This document shows, piece by piece, positions 54,456 to 61,762 of a DNA stretch of 64,000 bases. Numbering within the stretch: the first letter of the stretch is position 1; every line of letters starts with the position of its first letter. The DNA comes from Pseudomonas farsensis (GTDB lineage Bacteria > Pseudomonadota > Gammaproteobacteria > Pseudomonadales > Pseudomonadaceae), in assembly GCF_014268805.2 (NCBI RefSeq), contig NZ_JABWRF020000003.1:710501-774500 (forward strand), written 5' to 3'. The notes under the pieces were generated by a model. It worked only from the letters and a program-made list of their open reading frames with translations, was not told the DNA's origin and did no database searches. The position numbers and the translations under genes are program-made.

Positions 54456-54779
54456 TGAGGTGTCCTTTATCGTTTATGGCGGTCCTGCTGTGGAAGCAGG
54501 TCGCGTGCTGGTGTCTCAAGCACATTCTCTGGCGCGTCACATCCTATGCAAGATGTGCGCCTGGCTTTGCGGGGGCAGGGCTTGGACTTTATGCGGCGAT
54601 TGTCCTTGCATTGAGTTGGCCGCAGCGGTGTCTGTGCGGCATGATGTCGTGACTTGGCGGTCGAAACGCGCATCTTTAGTCTATTGAGTCAGCGGGCTGT
54701 CACGCCGACGCTGCAGGCATAGGCCTATGAGCTTTGTCGAAAGCCCGTGTATTTTCGCTATTTCCATCGGGAAACCAAA
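54456..54779. other. divergent intergenic region, methyltransferase / KAS III
   Basis: 324 bp that must hold promoters for both flanking genes. Short open frames here (for example 54439-54687) have no convincing start sites or family resemblance. No sigma54 or FliA element was recognised. Confidence 0.35.
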
Positions 54780-55715
54780 ATGATTGGCATCAAAAGCATC
54801 GCCAGTTACGTACCTGTGACGGGTGTCGACAACTACCTTCAGGGTGCGAAATTCGGCAAGGATCAGGAGTTTATTTTCGGTAAGATCGGCTCCACGTTCC
54901 TGCCGCGCAAAGACGCCAACCAGGAAACGTCCGATCTCTGCGTAGAGGCAGCGCGCAATCTTTTCGCCGCCAACCCTTCGCTTGATCCGGCTGCAATTGA
55001 TGTAGTGATCGTGGTCACCCAGAACGGCGATGCTGAAGGGCTTCCGCACACGGCCGCGATCGTTCAGCACAAGCTCGGCCTTTCCACGGCTGTGGCAGCT
55101 TTTGATGTTTCTCTGGGTTGTTCTGGCTACGTTTACGGTTTGTATGCGATGAAAGGCTTCATGGAAGCCGCAGGGTTGAAAAACGGCCTTCTTCTCACTG
55201 CTGACCCCTATTCGAAAATCGTTGACCCTGAAGATCGCAATACCACCATGCTGTTCGGTGACGCTGCCACCGCCACCTGGATGGTTGATGGCGCACCGTG
55301 GCAATTGGGCAAATCACTGTTTGGCAGTGATGGCGCTGGCGCCGAGCACCTTCGCACGACCGACGGCAAGTTCTTCATGAACGGCCGGCAGGTCTATAAC
55401 TTCGCGCTGGTGAAGGTGCCTGCACACCTGGCGCAACTGCTCGAAGCGTCCGAGCTGAGTGCCAGTGATGTCGACCTTTACTGTCTGCATCAAGGCAGTG
55501 CTGCGATCGTCGATGCCGTTTCGCAGCGCTTCGATGGCGGGGAGCAGAGGCAAAAGTTCGTTAAAGACATGGTTGAGACCGGCAATACCGTGTCGTCGAG
55601 TATTCCGCTGTTACTCGAAAGGCATGTGCTGCAGTCCCAGCATCAGCGCGTTGCACTCAGCGGCTTTGGGGTGGGGTTGTCTTGGGGTTCGGCAATTATC
55701 GAACGGGATGCCTGA
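54780..55715 (+). CDS. FabH-like 3-oxoacyl-ACP synthase III
   Basis: 311-aa ketoacyl synthase of the KAS III type; condenses an acyl-CoA primer with malonyl-ACP. The ATG at 54780 (MIGIKSIASYVPVTGVDNY) follows GGGAA. The catalytic triad is readable: Cys in VSLGCSGYVYGLY, His in CLHQGSAAIV, Asn in TGNTVSSSIPLLL. HQGS replaces the HQAN of housekeeping FabH, pointing to a specialised role. A gene of this kind accompanies the fgt1-fgt2 flagellin glycosylation genes of P. syringae, where flagellar viosamine carries a 3-hydroxybutyryl group; a similar acyl supply is a reasonable inference. Own terminator. Confidence 0.88.
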   Translation: MIGIKSIASYVPVTGVDNYLQGAKFGKDQEFIFGKIGSTFLPRKDANQETSDLCVEAARNLFAANPSLDPAAIDVVIVVTQNGDAEGLPHTAAIVQHKLGLSTAVAAFDVSLGCSGYVYGLYAMKGFMEAAGLKNGLLLTADPYSKIVDPEDRNTTMLFGDAATATWMVDGAPWQLGKSLFGSDGAGAEHLRTTDGKFFMNGRQVYNFALVKVPAHLAQLLEASELSASDVDLYCLHQGSAAIVDAVSQRFDGGEQRQKFVKDMVETGNTVSSSIPLLLERHVLQSQHQRVALSGFGVGLSWGSAIIERDA

Positions 55716-55731
55716 ACTCGCCCAGCAGGAG

Positions 55732-55764
55732 AACGCCGCCACCTTTTCTGGCGGCGTTTTCATT
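55732..55764 (+). terminator. terminator after KAS III gene
   Basis: AACGCCGCCA-CCTTTTC-TGGCGGCGTTTTC stem with T-run, 17 nt after the stop; insulates fliC from the island. Confidence 0.9.
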
Positions 55765-55859
55765 TGCGCAACAGATATGGGGTGCGCCCATAGTTTGACG
55801 TCAACAGCTTGATTTCATTGGGCTGGCAGGTTGCCAGTATTTTTTTTTTGAAAATCTTC

Positions 55860-55886
55860 TAAAGCAACCCGGCCTGACGACGATAA
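55860..55886 (+). promoter_or_regulatory. FliA (sigma28) promoter of fliC
   Basis: TAAAGCAA, 11 bp, GACGATAA: close match to TAAAGTTT-N11-GCCGATAA. Predicted start near 55893, giving a leader of about 75 nt to fliC. A T10 run lies just upstream. Confidence 0.88.
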
Positions 55887-55968
55887 CTACTACGAAGGTT
55901 CTCTGTGCCCCTCTCGGCGTATTGCCAAGGCCGGAAGCCGCAGTACCCAATACAACGAGGAAATCGTC

Positions 55969-56829
55969 ATGGCTTTGACTGTAAACACTAACACTACCTC
56001 CCTGGGCGTTCAGAAGAACCTGAACCGTGCTGCCGACGCGCTGAGCACCTCGATGTCCCGTCTGTCCTCCGGCCTGAAAATCAACAGCGCCAAAGACGAC
56101 GCCGCCGGCCTGCAGATCACCACTCGTATGACCTCGCAGATCCGTGGTCAGACCATGGCTATCAAAAACGCCAACGACGGTATCTCGATCGCCCAGGCTG
56201 CTGAAGGCGCGATGCAAGAGCAGACCAACATTCTGCAGCGTATGCGCGAACTGGCACTGCAATCGCGAAACGACTCCAACAGCTCGGCTGACCGTGACGC
56301 TCTGGACAAAGAGTTCCAGGCAATGCTGTCGGAAATCGACCGTATCGCTGACAGCACCCAGCTGAACAAAAAGAACCTGCTCGACGGCAGCGCTGGCGTC
56401 ATGACCTTCCAGGTTGGTTCGGACACTGGCACCCAAAACCAGATCACCATCACCCTCAGCGCCGCGATGAAAACCACCGGTACCGGTGCTGCTCTGACTG
56501 GCCTGGCTGGCAAGAACATCAAAGGCGCTGATACCACCGCCGCGCAGAACAACTTCAGCGCGGCAATGAGCGCGATCGACTCCGCTCTGGATGCGATCAA
56601 CTCCACTCGTGCAGACCTGGGTGCTTCGCAGAACCGTCTGACCAGCACCATCAACAACCTGCAAAACATCAACGAGAACGCCGAAGCTGCTCGTGGTCGC
56701 GTACAAGATACCGACTTCGCCGCTGAAACTGCTCAGCTGACCAAGCAGCAGACTCTGCAGCAAGCATCGACTTCGATCCTGGCCCAGGCCAACCAGCTGC
56801 CATCGGCAGTCCTGAAGCTGCTGGGCTAA
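55969..56829 (+). CDS. fliC: flagellin FliC (short form)
   Basis: Filament subunit, 286 aa. D0/D1 N-terminal half: MALTVNTNTTSLGVQKNLNR and the flg22 epitope region RLSSGLKINSAKDDAAGLQ. The central variable part (about 140-195) is short and Ser/Thr/Gly-rich (for example TTGTGAALTGLAG), lacking large D2/D3 domains. The C-terminal D1/D0 ends LAQANQLPSAVLKLLG. Much shorter than a-type P. aeruginosa flagellin. Expected acceptor of the glycans made by the adjacent island. Confidence 0.97.
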   Translation: MALTVNTNTTSLGVQKNLNRAADALSTSMSRLSSGLKINSAKDDAAGLQITTRMTSQIRGQTMAIKNANDGISIAQAAEGAMQEQTNILQRMRELALQSRNDSNSSADRDALDKEFQAMLSEIDRIADSTQLNKKNLLDGSAGVMTFQVGSDTGTQNQITITLSAAMKTTGTGAALTGLAGKNIKGADTTAAQNNFSAAMSAIDSALDAINSTRADLGASQNRLTSTINNLQNINENAEAARGRVQDTDFAAETAQLTKQQTLQQASTSILAQANQLPSAVLKLLG

Positions 56830-56846
56830 TCTTCCAGCTAGCTGAC

Positions 56847-56883
56847 CGCGGGGGAGTGCTGTTGAGGCGCTCCCCCGTCTTTG
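56847..56883 (+). terminator. terminator after fliC
   Basis: GCGGGGGAGTGC, loop, GCGCTCCCCCG followed by TCTTTGT. Read-through would allow flaG expression at a lower level. Confidence 0.82.
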
Positions 56884-56901
56884 TATTGCGAGGTGGTAGA
56901 T

Positions 56902-57279
56902 ATGGACATGAGCGTCAAGCTGAACCTATCCTACCCGGCCGCTCGCCCGGCCGAGCCGGTGGGTGAAAGAGCAGTCGCGCGGCTTGCAGAGACTCCCAAG
57001 GGCACCGATGCGCTGGTGGCCAAGGCGGATCTGGGGGTTGGTCAAGACGTGAACGATATCGAAAAGGTGAAAAGCGCCGTTTCGGATATCGAAAAATTTC
57101 TCAGCTCTACTCGGCGCAATCTGGAATTCTCAACTGATGAGGAATCCGGAAAGATCGTCGTTCGAGTTATCGCCAGCGAGACGGGTGAAGTGGTTCGCCA
57201 GCTCCCTTCCGAAGAGGCGTTGCGCATTGCTCGCAGCCTCAGCGATGTTAACAGCATCCTGTTCGACGCCAAGGTTTGA
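56902..57279 (+). CDS. flaG: FlaG family protein
   Basis: 125 aa, start at 56902 with GAGGTGG upstream; a second ATG two codons later is possible. The FlaG domain occupies the C-terminal half: RRNLEFSTDEESGKIVVRVI, then GEVVRQLPSEEAL. In pseudomonads it influences filament length. Conserved position between fliC and fliD. Confidence 0.93.
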   Translation: MDMSVKLNLSYPAARPAEPVGERAVARLAETPKGTDALVAKADLGVGQDVNDIEKVKSAVSDIEKFLSSTRRNLEFSTDEESGKIVVRVIASETGEVVRQLPSEEALRIARSLSDVNSILFDAKV

Positions 57280-57359
57280 TGGGCTGCGAGCGGTTAGCTA
57301 GATGATTCATGCCGGCCCTGCAGGAGTTGGGCTGCGCGTAAAAATGAGAGGGGCACTGT

Positions 57360-58760
57360 ATGGCAAAGATTACATCCTCGATTGGTGTTGGCTCGGGTCT
57401 TGAGATTGGCGCGCTCGTCCAGACGCTGGTAACTGCCGACACCGCTGCGAAGAAATCGCAGATCGCTCGTCAGACGAGCAATAACGCTGCGATGATTTCG
57501 GGGATTGGTGCGCTGCGCAGTGCCCTGACCGCGTACAGCACCGCAATGGGCAAGCTCAATGACAAGAACGCGCCTTCGTTCAATGCCTATGCTGGCAAGT
57601 CGTCCAATGAGGGCGTGGTAAAAGTCAATGCCGGCAACACTGCGGTGGCTGGTAGTTACAGTGTTGCGGTCAGCAACCTGGCAACCAGTTCCAAGGTAGC
57701 GACCAACGCGTTTGTCGGAGGGGCTACCTCGTTGGTTGGCGATGGCGATATGACTATCACCCAGGGAACTACGAGCTACACGCTCAAGGTTCCAGCAGGT
57801 GCGACGCTGGAAAGTGTTCGTGACCAGATCAACAAAGAGTTGGGCGCCAAGGGTATTTCGGCGAACATCGTTACCGGTGAAGGTGGCTCGCGGTTGGTGT
57901 TAGGCTCGACTACTACCGGCAAAGGCACCGATATCTCGGTCAGTGGCGACGTGACCTCCCTGAATGTCGATGGCACCCAGTCGATGGCAGCCAATGGTGC
58001 TGGTTACGTGACCGAAAAGGCCGTGGACGCCAAGATGACCATCGATGGATTGGTCGTGACCAGTGCCTCCAACAAGGTTGCCGATGCGGTGAGCGGCCTC
58101 ACTTTCGAGTTGACTGGGGTGAGTGCTGTCGGCACGGCTGCCACTGTCACTGTTGCAGCCAATAGTGACGGACTGAAAACTTCGATCCAGGGTTTTGTCG
58201 ATGCTTACAACACGCTGCAGAAAGCTATCAGTTCGCTGACCGCTACGTCTCAGGACGAAGAGGGTAATCTGGTGCTGGGTTCGCTGACCAACGACCCTAC
58301 CACTCGATCGCTGTTGTCCGATCTTCGTAAGGTCTTGACCGATGTGGGTTCCGGGGATCGTCTCACCACCCTTGGCCAGCTTGGTATCAACACCACCAAA
58401 GATGGCACGCTGGAGTTCAACAGCGCCAAGTTCACTGCAGCAATGGACGACAAGAAGCTCGGCAACGAGGTGCAGGAGTTGTTTTCGGGCGAGAACGGCA
58501 TTTTCGCTCGCATGAACAAGGCGATTGATCCGTATAACGCGGCCGATGGTAGCTTGGTTAGCCGTAAGGCTGGTTTGGATAGTGTCGCCAAGAATCTGAA
58601 GGATCAGCAGGATGCTCTGGACCATCGGGTAGAGACGCTCACGGCCTCGCTGACCAAGCAGTACGCTACGCTGGACGCCAACCTTGGCAAGATGAAGGCC
58701 CAGGCCAACCAGATCACCGCCATTTTCGACGCGCTCAACGCCCAGGCCAAGAAGTCCTAA
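57360..58760 (+). CDS. fliD: filament cap protein FliD (HAP2)
   Basis: Cap that folds exported flagellin at the filament tip; also an adhesin in some pseudomonads. 466 aa. N-terminal SIGVGSGLEIGALVQTLV; FliD_N and FliD_C domains; C-terminal coiled coil VETLTASLTKQYATLDANLG. GAGAGGGG upstream. More third-position T than the hook genes. Confidence 0.96.
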   Translation: MAKITSSIGVGSGLEIGALVQTLVTADTAAKKSQIARQTSNNAAMISGIGALRSALTAYSTAMGKLNDKNAPSFNAYAGKSSNEGVVKVNAGNTAVAGSYSVAVSNLATSSKVATNAFVGGATSLVGDGDMTITQGTTSYTLKVPAGATLESVRDQINKELGAKGISANIVTGEGGSRLVLGSTTTGKGTDISVSGDVTSLNVDGTQSMAANGAGYVTEKAVDAKMTIDGLVVTSASNKVADAVSGLTFELTGVSAVGTAATVTVAANSDGLKTSIQGFVDAYNTLQKAISSLTATSQDEEGNLVLGSLTNDPTTRSLLSDLRKVLTDVGSGDRLTTLGQLGINTTKDGTLEFNSAKFTAAMDDKKLGNEVQELFSGENGIFARMNKAIDPYNAADGSLVSRKAGLDSVAKNLKDQQDALDHRVETLTASLTKQYATLDANLGKMKAQANQITAIFDALNAQAKKS

Positions 58761-58891
58761 GCAGCTGCTTGCGCCAAAAGCCCGGCGACGCCAGTTTGGT
58801 GTCCCGGGCTTTTGCATTTTCCCTAAAGTTTTTTGACGGGGTGGCGATAAGTATCCTGTATTAACCTTTTTCGCTGCAACGAGGTAGATTC

Positions 58892-59287
58892 ATGAACCCG
58901 ATGTTGGCCCTTCGGCAATACCAGAAAGTCAACGGCGCGGCGCAGACTTCCGAAGCCAGTCCGCACCGTCTGGTGCAAATGCTCATGCAAGGCGGTTTGG
59001 ACCGTATGGCTCAGGCCAAGGGTGCAATCGCGCGTAACGATATGGCCCAGAAGGGTATCCTGATCGGCAAGGTCATCGACATCATTGGCGGCCTGCGTGA
59101 AGGCTTGGACCTGGAAAACCACGCCGACTCCCTGGCCGACTTGGACAGCCTCTACACTTACATGAGCCGGCGCCTGGTCGAGGCCAATGCCAAAAGCGAC
59201 CCCGAGATCATCGATGAAGTGGCGCGCCTGCTGATTACCGTGAAGGAAGGGTGGGACGCGATCCCCGACCCTCAGCAGGTACCGTGA
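58892..59287 (+). CDS. fliS: flagellin export chaperone FliS
   Basis: 131-aa helical chaperone that keeps flagellin unpolymerised before export. Recognisable MNPMLALRQYQKVNGAAQT start, SPHRLVQMLMQGGLDRMAQA and LYTYMSRRLVEAN. Upstream GAGGTAG. Followed 13 bp later by the fliT-like gene. Confidence 0.95.
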   Translation: MNPMLALRQYQKVNGAAQTSEASPHRLVQMLMQGGLDRMAQAKGAIARNDMAQKGILIGKVIDIIGGLREGLDLENHADSLADLDSLYTYMSRRLVEANAKSDPEIIDEVARLLITVKEGWDAIPDPQQVP

Positions 59288-59300
59288 CCCGGGAGGTGAC

Positions 59301-59597
59301 ATGAGCGAGGTGATCGAGCGTATCGAGCAAACCCGTGACGCCCTGCTGGCTGCGCTGAGCAACCGGGACTGGGACGCAGTGGGCGAACTCGACCTGAAAT
59401 GCAGGGTATGCGTCGACGATGTGCTGGCCGAAGCCGGCAGCAACGAGGCGGGAGTACGGGCAAGCCTCGAGGAATTACTGGCGGTTTACCGGCAATTGAT
59501 CGAGGTTGCCAGTGGCGAGCGTCAATCAATAGTCGACGAGATGACGCAGATACGTCAGGCAAAAAGCGCGGCGAAGGTATACCATCTGTTCAGCTGA
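59301..59597 (+). CDS. fliT: FliT-like flagellar chaperone
   Basis: 98-aa helical protein in the FliT slot between fliS and fleQ (the gene is called fleP in P. aeruginosa). GGGAGGTG precedes the ATG. Short amphipathic helices with NRDWDAVGELDLKCRVCVDD and a basic C-terminus. Likely chaperone for FliD; family assignment rests on position and size more than on strong motifs. Confidence 0.7.
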   Translation: MSEVIERIEQTRDALLAALSNRDWDAVGELDLKCRVCVDDVLAEAGSNEAGVRASLEELLAVYRQLIEVASGERQSIVDEMTQIRQAKSAAKVYHLFS

Positions 59598-59612
59598 CCA
59601 CGAATAACACTA

Positions 59613-59651
59613 GAAAAAGCGCGCCATTAAATTGACTGCGCGCTCTTTTTT
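59613..59651 (+). terminator. terminator before fleQ
   Basis: AAAAAGCGCGC, 13-nt loop, GCGCGCTCTTTTTT: good stem and T-run 20 nt after the fliT-like stop. Confidence 0.88.
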
Positions 59652-59763
59652 GACTTAACTAGTGGCTGTATCCGAATTTCAGACGTCCGAACACTGACCA
59701 TTCAGTCGAATGATGTCGAGCACGCCCCACGGGCGCCGAGATGACTAGGGAAGTTGCTATTGC

Positions 59764-61239
59764 ATGTGGCGTGAAACCAAGATTCTCCTGATCGATGACG
59801 ACAGCCCACGCCGCCGCGATCTGGCGGTGGTCCTGAATTTCCTTGGCGAAGAAAACCTGCCCTGCTCCAGTGATAACTGGCAGCAAGCGGTTGAATCTTT
59901 GTCTTCGAGTCGTGAAGTGCTGTGTGTGCTCATCGGGGCCGTAAACGCTCCGGGCAGTGTGCTCGGGCTGCTTAAGACAGTGGCTGGCTGGGATGAGTTC
60001 CTTCCTGTGCTGTTCTTGGGTGAAAATTCTTCGGCCGAGTTTCCCGAGGACCTTCGCCGGCGCGTGCTTTCCAGCCTCGAGATGCCGCCGAGCTACAGCC
60101 AACTGCTCGATTCGCTGCACCGTGCCCAGGTCTATCGCGAGATGTACGACCAGGCCCGTGAGCGCGGTCGCCAGCGCGAGCCCAACCTGTTCCGTAGCCT
60201 GGTGGGCACCAGCCGCGCCATCCAGCATGTGCGGCAGATGATGCAGCAGGTGGCCGACACCGACGCCAGCGTGCTCATTCTGGGGGAGTCCGGTACCGGC
60301 AAGGAGGTGGTGGCGCGCAACCTGCACTACCACTCCAAGCGCCGTGAAGCGCCGTTCGTGCCGGTCAACTGCGGGGCCATCCCTGCCGAGCTGCTCGAAA
60401 GCGAACTGTTCGGCCATGAGAAAGGCGCCTTCACCGGCGCCATCACCAGCCGTGCCGGGCGTTTCGAGCTGGCCAATGGCGGCACGCTGTTCCTCGACGA
60501 AATCGGTGACATGCCGCTGCCGATGCAGGTCAAGCTGCTGCGTGTGCTGCAGGAACGTACATTCGAACGCGTGGGTAGCAACAAGACCCAGAGCATCGAT
60601 GTACGCATTATTGCGGCCACCCACAAGAACCTCGAGAACATGATCGAGGACGGCACTTTCCGCGAAGACCTTTACTACCGCCTGAACGTCTTCCCCATCG
60701 AGATGGCCCCGCTGCGCGAGCGCGTCGAGGACATTCCGCTGCTGATGAACGAGCTAATTTCGCGCATGGAGCATGAGAAGCGTGGCTCGATCCGCTTCAA
60801 CTCAGCCTCGATCATGTCGCTGTGCCGCCACGGCTGGCCGGGTAACGTGCGTGAATTGGCCAACCTGGTGGAGCGCATGGCGATCATGCACCCCTATGGA
60901 GTGATTGGCGTATCAGAGCTGCCGAAGAAATTCCGCTATGTCGATGATGAAGACGAGCAGTTGGTCGACAGCCTGCGCAGCGACCTCGAAGAGCGCGTTG
61001 CCATCAACGGCCACACGCCGAACTTCGCCAACCAGGCCATGCTGCCGCCTGAAGGTCTTGACCTGAAGGATTACCTCGGTGGCCTTGAGCAGGGCCTGAT
61101 CCAGCAGGCGCTGGATGATGCCAACGGCATTGTTGCCCGCGCTGCCGAACGCCTGCGCATCCGCCGCACCACGCTGGTGGAAAAGATGCGCAAGTACGGC
61201 ATGAGCCGCCAGGGTGGCGAGGAACAGGCAGAAGATTGA
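59764..61239 (+). CDS. fleQ: flagellar master regulator FleQ
   Basis: Enhancer-binding activator of sigma54 flagellar promoters and c-di-GMP-responsive regulator of exopolysaccharide genes. 491 aa. N-terminal FleQ/REC-like domain (about 1-120; MWRETKILLIDDDSPRRRD) that lacks normal phosphotransfer; AAA+ domain about 140-375 with Walker A GESGTGKE, the sigma54-contact loop GAFTGA and Walker B GGTLFLDEIGDMP; C-terminal Fis-type HTH with NGIVARAAERLRIRRTTL. Close to P. aeruginosa FleQ throughout. Its own gene is preceded by a terminator, so it has a separate promoter. Confidence 0.98.
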   Translation: MWRETKILLIDDDSPRRRDLAVVLNFLGEENLPCSSDNWQQAVESLSSSREVLCVLIGAVNAPGSVLGLLKTVAGWDEFLPVLFLGENSSAEFPEDLRRRVLSSLEMPPSYSQLLDSLHRAQVYREMYDQARERGRQREPNLFRSLVGTSRAIQHVRQMMQQVADTDASVLILGESGTGKEVVARNLHYHSKRREAPFVPVNCGAIPAELLESELFGHEKGAFTGAITSRAGRFELANGGTLFLDEIGDMPLPMQVKLLRVLQERTFERVGSNKTQSIDVRIIAATHKNLENMIEDGTFREDLYYRLNVFPIEMAPLRERVEDIPLLMNELISRMEHEKRGSIRFNSASIMSLCRHGWPGNVRELANLVERMAIMHPYGVIGVSELPKKFRYVDDEDEQLVDSLRSDLEERVAINGHTPNFANQAMLPPEGLDLKDYLGGLEQGLIQQALDDANGIVARAAERLRIRRTTLVEKMRKYGMSRQGGEEQAED

Positions 61240-61241
61240 CC

Positions 61242-61270
61242 CAGCAAGGGCCGCTTGGCGGCCCTTGCTG
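61242..61270 (+). terminator. hairpin after fleQ
   Basis: CAGCAAGGGCCGC-TTG-GCGGCCCTTGCTG, a perfect 13-bp stem immediately after the fleQ stop; no T-run. Confidence 0.6.
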
Positions 61271-61293
61271 GCGGTCCCGCCCTCAGTTTTCTA

Positions 61294-61620
61294 CAAGCCT
61301 GTTCTGGCCCTATCGCAGGCTGGCGCCAGCTCCCACGGAATGTGGCTTGTCGCTATCTCGGTGCCGTTTTACGCGGTCAGTGTAGGAGCGGCCTTGTGTC
61401 GCGATGGGCTGCGAAGCAGCCCCAGCGATTCTGGTGGGTGCACAAATCCTGGGGCTGCTTCGCAGCCCATCGCGACACAAGGCCGCTCCTACACAATCAA
61501 AAGCGACTTGCCCGAAACCATAGAATCTCCCACAAGCATCTGCGCCAGGCATCAATATCGCGGCTCTGCGCGGTTTTTGTGGGAGCTGGCGATAGCCTGC
61601 GATGAGGCCGGCAAAGGCTT
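61294..61620. repeat. nested repeat block (family B flanking family A)
   Basis: Outer family-B arms at about 61294-61336 and 61579-61620 (GGGAGCTGGCGATAGCCTGC) enclose a family-A inverted repeat at 61382-61492 and its 45-bp tail. It occupies most of the 523-bp fleQ-fleS gap. Open frames across it are artefacts. Confidence 0.88.
61382..61492. repeat. long inverted repeat, family A copy 3
   Basis: Arms as at 14288, with paired changes (CGATGGGCTGCG/CGCAGCCCATCG) that preserve the stem. The downstream tail CGACTTGCCCGAAACCATAG is shared with copy 1. Confidence 0.9.
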
Positions 61621-61693
61621 GCACAAGACCCATCGCTGTAACGGCGCAGTCGGTGCCGCCTAATCCGCACTATTGCAGCTAAATCCCTATCCC

Positions 61694-61709
61694 CGGCACG
61701 GCTATTGCT
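61694..61709 (+). promoter_or_regulatory. sigma54 promoter of fleSR
   Basis: CGGCACGGCTATTGCT has GGCACG at -24 and TTGCT at -12 with exact spacing. About 54 bp before the fleS start. Agrees with FleQ/RpoN control of fleSR known in P. aeruginosa. Confidence 0.9.
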
Positions 61710-61762
61710 ACACCGCTGGCATCACACCGTTTTTATGACGGTCAGCCATGCGAGAGAGCACC

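Noticed and set aside
54439..54687. Small coding frames between the reverse methyltransferase and KAS III
   Set aside because: Overlapping frames with no convincing start and no family match; region is better read as a divergent promoter gap.
38812..55715. Reading the island as an O-antigen cluster
   Set aside because: No Wzx, Wzy, Wzz or initiating phosphotransferase; placement between flgL and fliC points to flagellin modification.
61214..61663. Open frames across the fleQ-fleS gap
   Set aside because: They run through inverted repeats shared with other intergenic sites; not genes.
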